In this document: positions 1 through 5,839 of the stretch, one piece after another
How positions within the stretch are numbered: the first letter of the stretch is position 1
How the letters are laid out: each line of letters begins with the position of its first letter
Assembly (NCBI GenBank): GCA_015492355.1
Contig: WGFF01000236.1
Coordinates: 1-7,956 of the forward strand
Origin: Deltaproteobacteria bacterium
Lineage (GTDB): Bacteria > Desulfobacterota > GWC2-55-46 > S146-73
Reading direction: 5' to 3'
Length of the DNA stretch: 7,956 bases
Notes under the pieces: generated by a model
Database searches by the model: none
Seen by the model: only the letters and a program-made list of their open reading frames with translations
What the model was told of the DNA's origin: nothing
Translations under genes and position numbers: made by a program

Positions 1-12
1 ATGCCACTCTGG

Positions 13-112
13 GCTATTTACCTTTGGGGACGGGGGTGAACCCCACGAAGGAGTGAAGCCCTGTCTTGTAGGCAGGGGGCTTTACCTCCACAGGACTATT
101 CCAAGGATAGGG
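13..112. repeat. Composite two-hairpin repeat, copy 1
   Basis: A G-rich hairpin (about 32-44, GGGG/CCCC arms around GTGAA) is followed by a longer stem-loop at 53-85. In the long one, GTGAAGC pairs with GCTTTAC, CCTGTC pairs with GGCAGG, the loop is TTGTA and there is a two-base GG bulge on the 3' side. The same order and loop recur at 4899-5037. Similarity also covers the left flank (ATTTACC) and the right flank (CTCCACAGG, CTAT, then TCC..GGAT). Copy 1 lacks about 24 bp present in copy 2 just after the long stem. The shape recalls the CG-rich right-end hairpins of IS200/IS605-type elements, but no transposase gene is visible, so that assignment is inference. Confidence 0.7.
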
Positions 113-184
113 TTTAGTGGATGATTCTTTTAAGGCGGATTTCGATGTATCCGTGAACCTAAGATATTATCTGGATTTGATTGA
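113..184 (+). promoter_or_regulatory. rimP leader, weak promoter candidate
   Basis: This short stretch lies between the repeat and rimP. TATTAT at 165-170 resembles a -10 box, and TTTCGA at 141-146 is a poor -35 at 18-bp spacing. A small hairpin (CGGAT 136-140 with ATCCG 149-153) lies in the spacer. If the -10 is real, transcription would begin only about 8 nt before the rimP ATG. No Shine-Dalgarno sequence is visible before that ATG. Support is weak and the true promoter may lie upstream of the window. Confidence 0.25.
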
Positions 185-658
185 ATGGATCAGAAGAGGG
201 CAGAGGAGATAGTAAGAAGGGTGAGCGATGTCATACAGCCTGTGATCGACGAGCAGGGGCTTGAGCTGGTGGATGTGGTATATACCCCGGAGCACGGCAG
301 ATGGGTGCTCCGTGTATTCATAGACAAACCAGGTGGGGTAACCCTTGGAGACTGTACAACCGTAAGCAGAGAGATAGGTACCATACTCGATGTGGAGGAT
401 ATAATACCACACAGTTATTCCCTTGAGGTCTCATCCCCTGGGCTCGATCGCCCCCTTACAAAGGAGAGGGATTTTTTGAGATACAGGGGGCAGAAGGTAA
501 GGATAAGGACAAGAGAGCCGGTTGAGGGGAGGAGGAATTTCAGGGCAACCATAGATGGAGTGGAGGATGGAGCGGTCATTGTAACCGATGCCTCTGGAAA
601 GACCTGGAGGATAGAACTACTGAATATCGACAGGGCAAGGCTTGAGGTGGTTATTTAA
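185..658 (+). CDS. rimP: Ribosome maturation factor RimP
   Basis: RimP binds free 30S subunits in the cytoplasm and is needed for late 30S assembly. The 157-residue product matches the usual family length. The N-terminal alpha/beta domain spans roughly residues 8-82 and the C-terminal Sm-like beta-barrel roughly 86-157. The family signature SPGLDRPL is at residues 84-91, and the VFIDKPGGVTLGDC stretch (44-57) is typical of the first domain. The ATG at 185 directly follows an in-frame TGA (182-184), so no longer start is possible. It has no clear Shine-Dalgarno sequence, unlike most genes here. rimP heads the rimP-nusA-infB cluster, its usual place, and nusA starts 27 bp after its stop. Recognition is secure; only the translation signal is odd. 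Confidence 0.95.
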   Translation: MDQKRAEEIVRRVSDVIQPVIDEQGLELVDVVYTPEHGRWVLRVFIDKPGGVTLGDCTTVSREIGTILDVEDIIPHSYSLEVSSPGLDRPLTKERDFLRYRGQKVRIRTREPVEGRRNFRATIDGVEDGAVIVTDASGKTWRIELLNIDRARLEVVI

Positions 659-685
659 GTCTTTTAAGCCTGGAGGATATATAAA

Positions 686-1894
686 ATGGCGATGAACCTA
701 TCCCACATAATCGAACAGGTAGGCAAGGACAAGGGCATAGACAAGGAGGTGCTCATAAAGGCCCTTGAGTCCGCCATGCTGAAGGCTGCGGAGAAGCGTT
801 TCGGTCCTAACAAGGATATTGAGGCGCACTATCAGGAGAGCCTTGGAGAGATAGAGCTCTTTCTATTTAAGCGTGTTGTGGAAGAGGTGAAGAACCCAGA
901 CCAGGAGATTTCCCTTGAGGACGCAAGGAAGCTCGATCCAGAGGCTGTGGTGGGAGACAGTCTGGGTGTCAAACTCGATTCGAGTGAGTTCGGCAGAATA
1001 GATGCCCAGACAGCAAAGCAGATTATAATCCAGAAGGTGAGGGAGGCAGAAAGGGAGATAGTATACAAGGAGTACAGCGAAAAGAAGGGTGAGATAGTAA
1101 CGGGCATAGTACAGAGGTTCGAGAAGGGTGATATCATAGTCGATCTGGGCAAGGCAGAGGCAGTGCTTCCCAGAAAGGAGCAGGTCAAGCGTGAAGGATA
1201 CAGACAGGGAGAAAGGATACGTGCCATGGTGCTCGATGTGAAGAAGGATTCCAGGGGTCCACAGGTGATACTCACAAGGACACACCCTGGTTTCCTTATA
1301 AAACTCTTCCATATGGAGGTACCAGAGGTTTACGAGGGGATAGTGGAGATAAAGGCGGCTGCCCGTGAGCCTGGCGAGAGGGCTAAGATTGCAGTGGTCT
1401 CGCATAACTCGGATGTGGACCCTGTAGGTGCGTGTGTTGGGTTTAAGGGGTCGAGGGTACAGGCGGTGGTGCAGGAACTGAGGGGTGAGAAGATAGATAT
1501 AGTACATTGGTCTGACGACCCTGGCATACTCGTTAAGAATACCCTTTCACCAGCCCAGATATCCAGGGTGATAGTGGACGAGGCAGAGCATTCCATGGAG
1601 GTCATAGTCCCTGATGACCAGCTCTCCCTTGCCATAGGCAAGAGGGGACAGAATGTGAGGCTTGCAGCGAAGCTTACAGGCTGGAAGATAGATGTGAGGA
1701 CAGAGTCCGAGGCAAAGGGTCTCTCCCTTGAGGGGCTTACCCCTGAGGAGGCTCTGAAAAAGGAGGTGGAGGCAGAGGCAAGGAGGTCTCAACAGAGCCA
1801 GGAAAGGGAGGCAGAGATAGAGGAGGCTATAAAGAAGGAAATACGCGCGGTGAGTGAAAAGGAGGCAAAGGAGAGGGAGAACGCAGAGGAATAG
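686..1894 (+). CDS. nusA: Transcription termination/antitermination factor NusA
   Basis: NusA binds RNA polymerase and nascent RNA and modulates pausing, intrinsic termination and rRNA antitermination. The 402-residue protein shows the standard order: RNAP-binding N-terminal domain (about 1-130), S1 domain (about 135-199, with GEIVTGIVQRFEKGDIIVDL), KH1 (about 200-285, GFKG loop at 252-255) and KH2 (about 286-345, GKRG loop at 318-321). It lacks the C-terminal acidic repeats of the E. coli protein, as many bacterial NusA proteins do. Instead it ends in a roughly 55-residue Glu/Lys/Arg-rich tail (about 346-402) that is probably helical or disordered. The ATG at 686 has GGAGG at 672-676, 9 nt upstream; the in-frame ATG at 692 is less well spaced. 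rnpM follows after 5 bp, suggesting coupled translation. Confidence 0.97.
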   Translation: MAMNLSHIIEQVGKDKGIDKEVLIKALESAMLKAAEKRFGPNKDIEAHYQESLGEIELFLFKRVVEEVKNPDQEISLEDARKLDPEAVVGDSLGVKLDSSEFGRIDAQTAKQIIIQKVREAEREIVYKEYSEKKGEIVTGIVQRFEKGDIIVDLGKAEAVLPRKEQVKREGYRQGERIRAMVLDVKKDSRGPQVILTRTHPGFLIKLFHMEVPEVYEGIVEIKAAAREPGERAKIAVVSHNSDVDPVGACVGFKGSRVQAVVQELRGEKIDIVHWSDDPGILVKNTLSPAQISRVIVDEAEHSMEVIVPDDQLSLAIGKRGQNVRLAAKLTGWKIDVRTESEAKGLSLEGLTPEEALKKEVEAEARRSQQSQEREAEIEEAIKKEIRAVSEKEAKERENAEE

Positions 1895-1899
1895 GATAT

Positions 1900-2193
1900 A
1901 TGCCATGGAGAAGGTGCGTTGGTTGCAGGGAGTCAAAGGAAAAGGATAGGCTTGTAAGATTTGTCGCAAGGGATGGAAGGTTGACCATCGACAGAGCGGG
2001 CACACTCCATGGAAGGGGCGTTTACTTATGTCCTTCAAAAGAGTGTGTCGATAGGGTATATAAGAAAAGGGATGTGTTCTCAAGGTCGCTGAGGACAGGG
2101 GTTTCTGTACCTGAGAAGGAAGAACTCCTGAGATGGATGGGCATTACAAGTGGTGGGGAGGAAGGGATAGGTCCTGGAGGGAAGAGGGCTTGA
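1900..2193 (+). CDS. rnpM: YlxR/RnpM family RNA-binding protein
   Basis: This small protein (97 residues) belongs to the YlxR (DUF448) family; the Bacillus member, renamed RnpM, binds RNase P RNA and modulates its activity. The sequence opens directly with the family signature P-W-R-R-C-V-G-C (residues 2-9) and carries GRGVYLC at 38-44. Four cysteines (C6, C9, C44, C49) are arranged as two pairs that could bind a metal, though metal binding is inference. The tail from about residue 82 is glycine-rich and probably flexible. The ATG lies 5 bp after the nusA stop, with a GAGG-type site inside the nusA end. Position between nusA and infB is the conserved one. A separate ylxQ (L7Ae-like) gene, which follows ylxR in Bacillus, is not present. 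Confidence 0.93.
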   Translation: MPWRRCVGCRESKEKDRLVRFVARDGRLTIDRAGTLHGRGVYLCPSKECVDRVYKKRDVFSRSLRTGVSVPEKEELLRWMGITSGGEEGIGPGGKRA

Positions 2194-2219
2194 AGGTTAT
2201 TATGCGTTCTGTGGGGGTC

Positions 2220-2238
2220 AAGCCCGTGGTACGGGCTT
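2220..2238 (+). promoter_or_regulatory. Perfect hairpin in the rnpM-infB gap
   Basis: AAGCCCGT (2220-2227), loop GGT and ACGGGCTT (2231-2238) form a perfect 8-bp stem. There is no T run directly after it beyond TTT; a TATTTTT lies 10 bp further on (2247-2253). It could be an attenuator, an RNase processing site or a weak terminator ahead of infB. The remainder of the 104-bp gap shows only the infB ribosome binding region (AAGAGGAAGA at 2288-2297). Confidence 0.5.
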
Positions 2239-2297
2239 TGTAGAGATATTTTTCACAGGAAGATAATCATCTTAAACAACTATCCTTAAGAGGAAGA

Positions 2298-4619
2298 ATG
2301 ACAGAGAAGAAGAAAGAAGAAGAGAAGGTAGAGATAGAAGAGAAGAGGATAAAACCCTTTGTTATCCGCAGGCGTTCCACCAGGGTGGCTGTAAAGGAGA
2401 AGGCTGCGGAAGAGGAGAAGTCTATCAGTGCGGAGGCTCCAAAGGAGGGCGAGGCAGAAAAGAAGCCGAAGAGGACAAGGACAACAAAGGAGAAGGAAAA
2501 GACCACAACAGCAAAGGCACCCTCCGAGAAGAAGGAGCCAAGGAAACCGTCACGCAGGAGAAAGCCTGCCGCAGAAAAAAAGACCGCTGTCAAGGCAAAG
2601 GAAAAGGAAGGGGTAAAGGAGGCGAAGAAGGCAGTGGAGCCAGCCCCTGTGGTTGTGGAGCGTCCAGCAGAGAAGGCAGAAAAGGGGGAGAAGAAGGCAT
2701 CCAGGAGGGAGATAAAGATCTTCGACAGGGACGAGGAGCTCAAAAAATTCTTCACCTCTACCCAGCCCTTCAAAAAGGGCAAACGTTATCGTGCAAAGGA
2801 CCGTAAGGCTCAGCCCTCCCCGGGTACCAGACCCCTCAAAAAGACAGAGGTTACAGTACCAAAGGCATCCAAGAGGATAATAAAGGTCATAGATGCCATA
2901 AGTGTGGGAGACCTTTCCCAGAGGCTCGGAGTGAAGGCGAGCGAGATAATAAAGAAGCTCATGGGCCTCGGTATCATGGCTACGGTCAACCAGCTCGTGG
3001 ATGTGGATGCAGCATCCCTTGTTGCCCAGGAGTACGGCTATGAGGTCGAGAGTGTGGCTGTCCAGGAGGAGGCACTACTTGAGGTAGATACAGGCGATGA
3101 GGAGAAGGCAGAGTCCAGACCACCTGTGGTAACGGTCATGGGGCATGTGGACCATGGGAAGACCTCGCTTCTCGATGCCATAAGGAAGACCAATGTGGTT
3201 GAGGGGGAGGTGGGTGGCATAACCCAGCACATCGGTGCATACCATGTGCATCTGGAAAAGGGGGATATAACCTTCCTCGACACCCCTGGTCACGAGGCGT
3301 TCACAGCCATGAGGGCAAGGGGTGCCAAGGTTACTGATATAGTTGTACTCGTTGTGGCTGCGGATGATGGTGTGATGCCACAGACCATCGAGGCTATAAA
3401 TCATGCCAAGGCTGCAAACGTACCCATCATAGTCGCCATAAACAAGATAGACCTGCCGCAGGCAGACCCCAACAGGGTAAAGCAGGCACTTACAGAATAC
3501 GGACTCGTGCCCGAGGAGTGGGGTGGGGATACCATCTATGTAGAGATATCGGCAAAGAGGGGTATAAACATAAAGGAACTCCTTGAGATGATACTCCTGC
3601 AGGCAGAGATGCTGGAACTCAAGGCAAATCCAGAGAGGTCAGCCAGGGGTGTCATAATAGAGGCTAAGCTGGACAAGGGTAGAGGACCTGTTGCAACGGT
3701 ACTCATACAGAACGGTACCCTTCGTACAGGGGAGGCATTCGTAACAGGGCTCCATTACGGCAGGGTAAGGGCGATGATAAACGACCGTGGTAAGAGGATA
3801 CCAGAGGCAGGTCCATCCATGCCTGTTGAGATACTCGGTCTTTCTGGTGTGCCAGTGGCAGGTGATGCCTTCACCGTGGTAAAGGACGAGGCAACCGCAA
3901 AGCAGATAGCCACCATAAGACAGAGAAAGGCACAGGAAAAAGACCGCATGAAGACAACAAAGGTCAGTCTGGCAGACCTATATGATAAGATCAACAGGGG
4001 CGAGGTAAAGGAACTCAATCTCGTCATAAAGGCGGATGTCCACGGCTCCATAGAGGCTATAAAGGAAGCCCTGAGTAAACTCTCCACAGATAAGATTAAA
4101 CTCAACGTCATCCACAGTGCGGTGGGCGGTATAATAGAGGGTGATGTAATGCTCGCAACCGCATCCAATGCCATAGTGATAGGCTTCAACGTGAGACCAG
4201 AGCCGAAGGCACAGGCACTCGCAGAAAGGGAGAAGGTGGACCTCAGGCTCTATAACATCATCTACAACCTCGTGGACGATATAAAGAAGGCGATGGAGGG
4301 ATTGCTCGAGCCCGTGGTAAGGGAGGAGATAACAGGAAAGGCAGAGATAAGGGAGGTGTTCCGTATATCCAGGGTTGGAAATGTGGCGGGTTGTTTCGTT
4401 GTGGATGGCAGGGCGATGAGGGGTTCGAGGGTACGCCTCATAAGGGACAATGTGGTCATATACGACGGCAATCTCGGCTCCCTTAAGAGGTTCAAGGAGG
4501 ATGTAAAAGAGGTGCAGGCAGGCTATGAATGCGGAATGATGATAGAGGGATATAACGATATAAAGGTCGGGGATATAATAGAGTTCTATACACTCAAGGA
4601 AGAGGCTGCAAGGCTCTGA
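2298..4619 (+). CDS. infB: Translation initiation factor IF-2
   Basis: IF2 is the GTPase that brings formylmethionyl-tRNA to the 30S subunit and promotes 50S joining. The 773-residue protein starts with a Lys/Glu-rich low-complexity region (about 1-190), typical but variable in the family. An IF2_N domain follows (about 199-250), then the GTP-binding domain with all motifs intact: G1 GHVDHGKTS (282-290), G2 GGITQHIG (306-313), G3 DTPGH (328-332), G4 NKID (382-385) and G5 SAK (418-420). Domains II and III follow (about 445-660, with KADVHGSIEA), and the C-terminal tRNA-binding domain carries GYECGM near 742-747. The ATG at 2298 has AGAGGAAGA just upstream. The first codons are nearly pure purine. 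The gene is followed by a 551-bp gene-free gap, unusual inside this cluster, so it probably ends a transcription unit. Confidence 0.98.
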   Translation: MTEKKKEEEKVEIEEKRIKPFVIRRRSTRVAVKEKAAEEEKSISAEAPKEGEAEKKPKRTRTTKEKEKTTTAKAPSEKKEPRKPSRRRKPAAEKKTAVKAKEKEGVKEAKKAVEPAPVVVERPAEKAEKGEKKASRREIKIFDRDEELKKFFTSTQPFKKGKRYRAKDRKAQPSPGTRPLKKTEVTVPKASKRIIKVIDAISVGDLSQRLGVKASEIIKKLMGLGIMATVNQLVDVDAASLVAQEYGYEVESVAVQEEALLEVDTGDEEKAESRPPVVTVMGHVDHGKTSLLDAIRKTNVVEGEVGGITQHIGAYHVHLEKGDITFLDTPGHEAFTAMRARGAKVTDIVVLVVAADDGVMPQTIEAINHAKAANVPIIVAINKIDLPQADPNRVKQALTEYGLVPEEWGGDTIYVEISAKRGINIKELLEMILLQAEMLELKANPERSARGVIIEAKLDKGRGPVATVLIQNGTLRTGEAFVTGLHYGRVRAMINDRGKRIPEAGPSMPVEILGLSGVPVAGDAFTVVKDEATAKQIATIRQRKAQEKDRMKTTKVSLADLYDKINRGEVKELNLVIKADVHGSIEAIKEALSKLSTDKIKLNVIHSAVGGIIEGDVMLATASNAIVIGFNVRPEPKAQALAEREKVDLRLYNIIYNLVDDIKKAMEGLLEPVVREEITGKAEIREVFRISRVGNVAGCFVVDGRAMRGSRVRLIRDNVVIYDGNLGSLKRFKEDVKEVQAGYECGMMIEGYNDIKVGDIIEFYTLKEEAARL

Positions 4620-4639
4620 TGGGGATAACCCCCCTGCGC

Positions 4640-4735
4640 AACACGAGGTCTGCCAGGATGCCCTACCCTGTGGGTGGAGATGAATGGCAGGTCTCGTAAA
4701 GATAGGGGTGGCTCTACTCCTTTGAAAGCCGTGTT
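4640..4735 (+). ncRNA. Candidate structured RNA after infB
   Basis: If transcribed, ACGAGGTCTGCCA (4643-4655) pairs with TGGCAGGTCTCGT (4685-4697) as a continuous 13-bp stem with two adjacent G-U wobbles. Inside its loop CTACCC pairs with GGGTGG around TGT (about 4663-4677). A further GGGGT/ACTCC hairpin follows. AACACG (4640-4645) can alternatively pair with CGTGTT (4730-4735), which would compete with the base of the long stem. It could be an infB 3' UTR, a processed RNA or part of the repeat cluster. There is no comparative evidence, so function is unknown. Confidence 0.35.
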
Positions 4736-4798
4736 CAGGTTAATCTCCAATAGGACAGGGGCTTTTGGGGGGTTCAAGGGGCAACCCCCCTGAAGCAA

Positions 4799-4815
4799 GC
4801 AACGGAGTTGCTTTT
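4799..4815 (+). terminator. Terminator-like hairpin in unit 1
   Basis: GCAAC, loop GGA, GTTGC, then TTTT. It lies just after the G/C-rich hairpin of unit 1, about 180 bp past the infB stop. The stem is only 5 bp, so alone it would be a weak intrinsic terminator; with the preceding hairpin it may end infB transcripts. Confidence 0.4.
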
Positions 4816-4873
4816 AGAATAAATATCTACCTTAGAAAATCTGGGGGGGTTTCAGGGGGGCAACCCCCCTGAA

Positions 4874-4891
4874 GCAAGGAAGTTGCTTTTT
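4874..4891 (+). terminator. Terminator-like hairpin in unit 2
   Basis: GCAA, loop GGAAG, TTGC, then TTTTT, immediately after a perfect 10-bp G/C-rich stem (4851-4873). It is the counterpart of the hairpin in unit 1, with a shorter stem and a longer T run. Confidence 0.4.
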
Positions 4892-4898
4892 ATGAAAG

Positions 4899-5037
4899 GA
4901 ATTTACCCTGGAAAGCTCTGGGGGATTCAGGGGGTGAAACCCCCTGAAGATGTGAAGCCCCGCCTTGTAGGCGGGGAGCTTCACTATGGGAGGGCTCTAT
5001 CCCCTGTTCTCCACAGGGCTATGGTCCTTAGGATTTC
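4899..5037. repeat. Composite two-hairpin repeat, copy 2
   Basis: This is the second copy of the element at 13-112, in the same orientation. The first hairpin is the stem at 4926-4948. The second is at 4952-4984: GTGAAGC pairs perfectly with GCTTCAC, CCCGCC with GGCGGG, loop TTGTA, bulge GA. Compared with copy 1, one C-G pair has become T-A with pairing kept and another is G-U in copy 1. After the stem, copy 2 has about 24 extra bases including a CCCTGT/ACAGGG hairpin (5002-5018) that overlaps the shared CTCCACAGG flank. IS200/IS605-like ends or a miniature element are the likeliest explanation, by shape only. Confidence 0.75.
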
Positions 5038-5071
5038 ATGGGGATGAGACCTGCTTAAGATGAGAACCTCT

Positions 5072-5093
5072 GCCCCGCAGACGGGGGCTTTTT
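5072..5093 (+). terminator. Likely rho-independent terminator
   Basis: GCCCC (5072-5076) pairs with GGGGC (5084-5088) around a short loop, followed directly by TTTTT (5089-5093). The stem plus T run fits an intrinsic terminator on the plus strand. It is the last strong structure before the DUF503 gene, so it would insulate that operon from infB read-through. Confidence 0.6.
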
Positions 5094-5122
5094 GAATATT
5101 GAGGGTAGCCTGTTTCTGTGGC

Positions 5123-5170
5123 GTATTTACAAAAAGGTTCCCCTCGGAAAATACATAAGATTCTGTTCCC
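5123..5170 (+). promoter_or_regulatory. Possible promoter/operator of the DUF503 operon
   Basis: GTATTT (5123-5128) and AAATAC (5149-5154) form a perfect 6-bp inverted repeat with a 20-bp centre. TAAGAT at 5156-5161 resembles a -10 box, but there is no good -35 at normal spacing (TTTACA at 5126-5131 is 24 bp away). A start at that box would give an almost leaderless transcript. An operon promoter is expected here because the gene follows a terminator; the exact elements are uncertain. Confidence 0.3.
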
Positions 5171-5464
5171 ATGGTAGTGGGTGTCTGTCATATCTGTCTT
5201 TTTATACATGACAATCATTCCCTTAAAGGCAAGAGGCAGATTCTCAAGAAGATAATGGAGAAGGTAAAGAACAGATTCAATGTATCTGTTGCTGAGGTGG
5301 GAGGGCATGATGTATGGCAGAGGGCAGAGATAGGACTGTGCGCCATAGGCAATGATAGGGCATTTGTTAATTCGGTTATGGACAAGGTGATGAATTTCAT
5401 AGAGGAACTCCATCTTGCAGAGATAACAAACCACAGCATAGAACTCATAAACCTGAAGATATAG
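5171..5464 (+). CDS. ylxP: DUF503 family protein (YlxP-like)
   Basis: The 97-residue product belongs to the DUF503/YlxP family, small cytoplasmic proteins of unsettled function found beside infB and rbfA in many bacteria and suspected, from position, to help ribosome assembly. Family marks are visible: HSLKGKR at residues 16-22 and RFNVSVAEVGGHDVWQRA at 35-52, on an alternating strand/helix pattern that fits a ferredoxin-like fold. Length is normal. An in-frame TAA at 5156-5158 limits the start, and the MVVGVC opening matches family N-termini, so ATG 5171 is chosen although no Shine-Dalgarno sequence precedes it. rbfA follows after 7 bp. The gene appears to head a second operon (DUF503-rbfA-nrnA-truB). 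Family assignment is firm, biochemical role unknown. Confidence 0.9.
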   Translation: MVVGVCHICLFIHDNHSLKGKRQILKKIMEKVKNRFNVSVAEVGGHDVWQRAEIGLCAIGNDRAFVNSVMDKVMNFIEELHLAEITNHSIELINLKI

Positions 5465-5471
5465 GTAAGAG

Positions 5472-5825
5472 ATGACATACAGGCGTCCTGACAGGGTTGG
5501 TGACCTTATAAAGAAGGAGATAGCATCCATGCTCCTTCACGGCGAGATAAAGGACCCGAGGATAGGCTTTGTTACCATAACGAAGGTGAGGATGACCAGG
5601 GACCTCAAAAAGGCAAGTGTGTTCTTCAGTATACTGGGAGGTTCTGAGGAGAGGGAAAGAAGCCTTGAGGGGCTGAACAGTGCGGTACCGTACATACGTA
5701 GGCACCTGGCAAAGAGGCTCAATCTTAAGCATATACCATCGGTAATCTTCCTGTTCGATAGGTCCATAGAGTATGCATCTCATATCCAGCAGGTCATAGA
5801 GGATATAAAGAAGGAAGGTACATAG
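5472..5825 (+). CDS. rbfA: 30S ribosome-binding factor RbfA
   Basis: RbfA binds immature 30S subunits, helps process the 16S rRNA 5' end and supports growth in the cold. The 117-residue length is typical. The type II KH-like fold carries the signature DPRIGFVTIT (28-37), then VRMTRDLKKASVFFS (39-53) and the helix region LNSAVPYIRRHLAKRL (68-83), ending with DRSIEYASHI (96-105). At the interhelical kink, where family members usually show Ala-x-Gly, this protein has A71-V72-P73. The ATG at 5472 follows the DUF503 stop by 7 bp, with an AGGTAAGAG stretch upstream as a modest ribosome binding site. nrnA follows 14 bp after its stop. Identification is secure. Confidence 0.95.
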   Translation: MTYRRPDRVGDLIKKEIASMLLHGEIKDPRIGFVTITKVRMTRDLKKASVFFSILGGSEERERSLEGLNSAVPYIRRHLAKRLNLKHIPSVIFLFDRSIEYASHIQQVIEDIKKEGT

Positions 5826-5839
5826 AGGAGGAAGGTTTT

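Larger units (their letters stand above)
4764..4950. repeat. Three tandem ~76-bp hairpin units
   Basis: Units begin near 4764, 4839 and 4916. Each has a G run, a TTCA...TGAA stem, and units 1 and 2 add a GCAA...TTGC hairpin plus T run and an A/T-rich linker ending TACC. Unit 2 forms a perfect 10-bp stem (4851-4860 with 4864-4873, loop CAA). Unit 3 also forms a perfect 10-bp stem (4926-4935 with 4939-4948, loop GAA), with the loop-closing pair changed from G-C to T-A. Unit 1 is degraded in the left arm (4773-4794). Unit 3 runs straight into the composite repeat copy 2. A shorter GGGGATAACCCCCC at 4621-4634 may be a further remnant. Confidence 0.75.
4620..5170. other. Repeat-rich gene-free gap after infB
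   Basis: No convincing gene lies in these 551 bp on either strand; the open frames present are short and made of repeat sequence. In order it holds a GGGG-ATAA-CCCC hairpin right after the infB stop (4621-4632), a long imperfect stem (about 4643-4697), a GGGGT/ACTCC hairpin (about 4705-4720), three tandem hairpin units (4764-4950), a copy of the window-start composite repeat (4899-5037), a perfect CCCTGT/ACAGGG hairpin (5002-5018), a terminator-like hairpin (5072-5093) and an inverted repeat before the DUF503 gene (5123-5154). The organisation suggests an accumulated non-coding mobile or structural repeat that also separates two operons. Confidence 0.85.

Noticed and set aside
863..1507. 214-codon minus-strand frame within nusA
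   Set aside because: It is a shadow frame; NusA domains on the plus strand are continuous and fully recognisable.
2267..2782. 171-codon minus-strand Ser/Phe-rich frame opposite the infB N-terminus
   Set aside because: It is the complement of Lys/Glu-rich purine codons, a common artefact, and infB is certain on the other strand.
4586..4798. 70-codon minus-strand open frame overlapping the infB end
   Set aside because: Its proline and leucine content comes from the G/C-run repeats; it overlaps infB and has no recognisable motif.
4764..4950. CRISPR array
   Set aside because: There are only three diverged units, without constant short repeats and unique spacers, and no cas genes.
4986..5063. 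25-codon plus-strand frame starting MGGLYPLF
   Set aside because: It is too short, sits inside the composite repeat, and the matching part of copy 1 hits a stop after a few shared residues.
4984..5172. 62-codon minus-strand open frame in the gap
   Set aside because: It lies over the repeat and the terminator hairpin, shows no family motif, and has no ribosome binding site that I can support.
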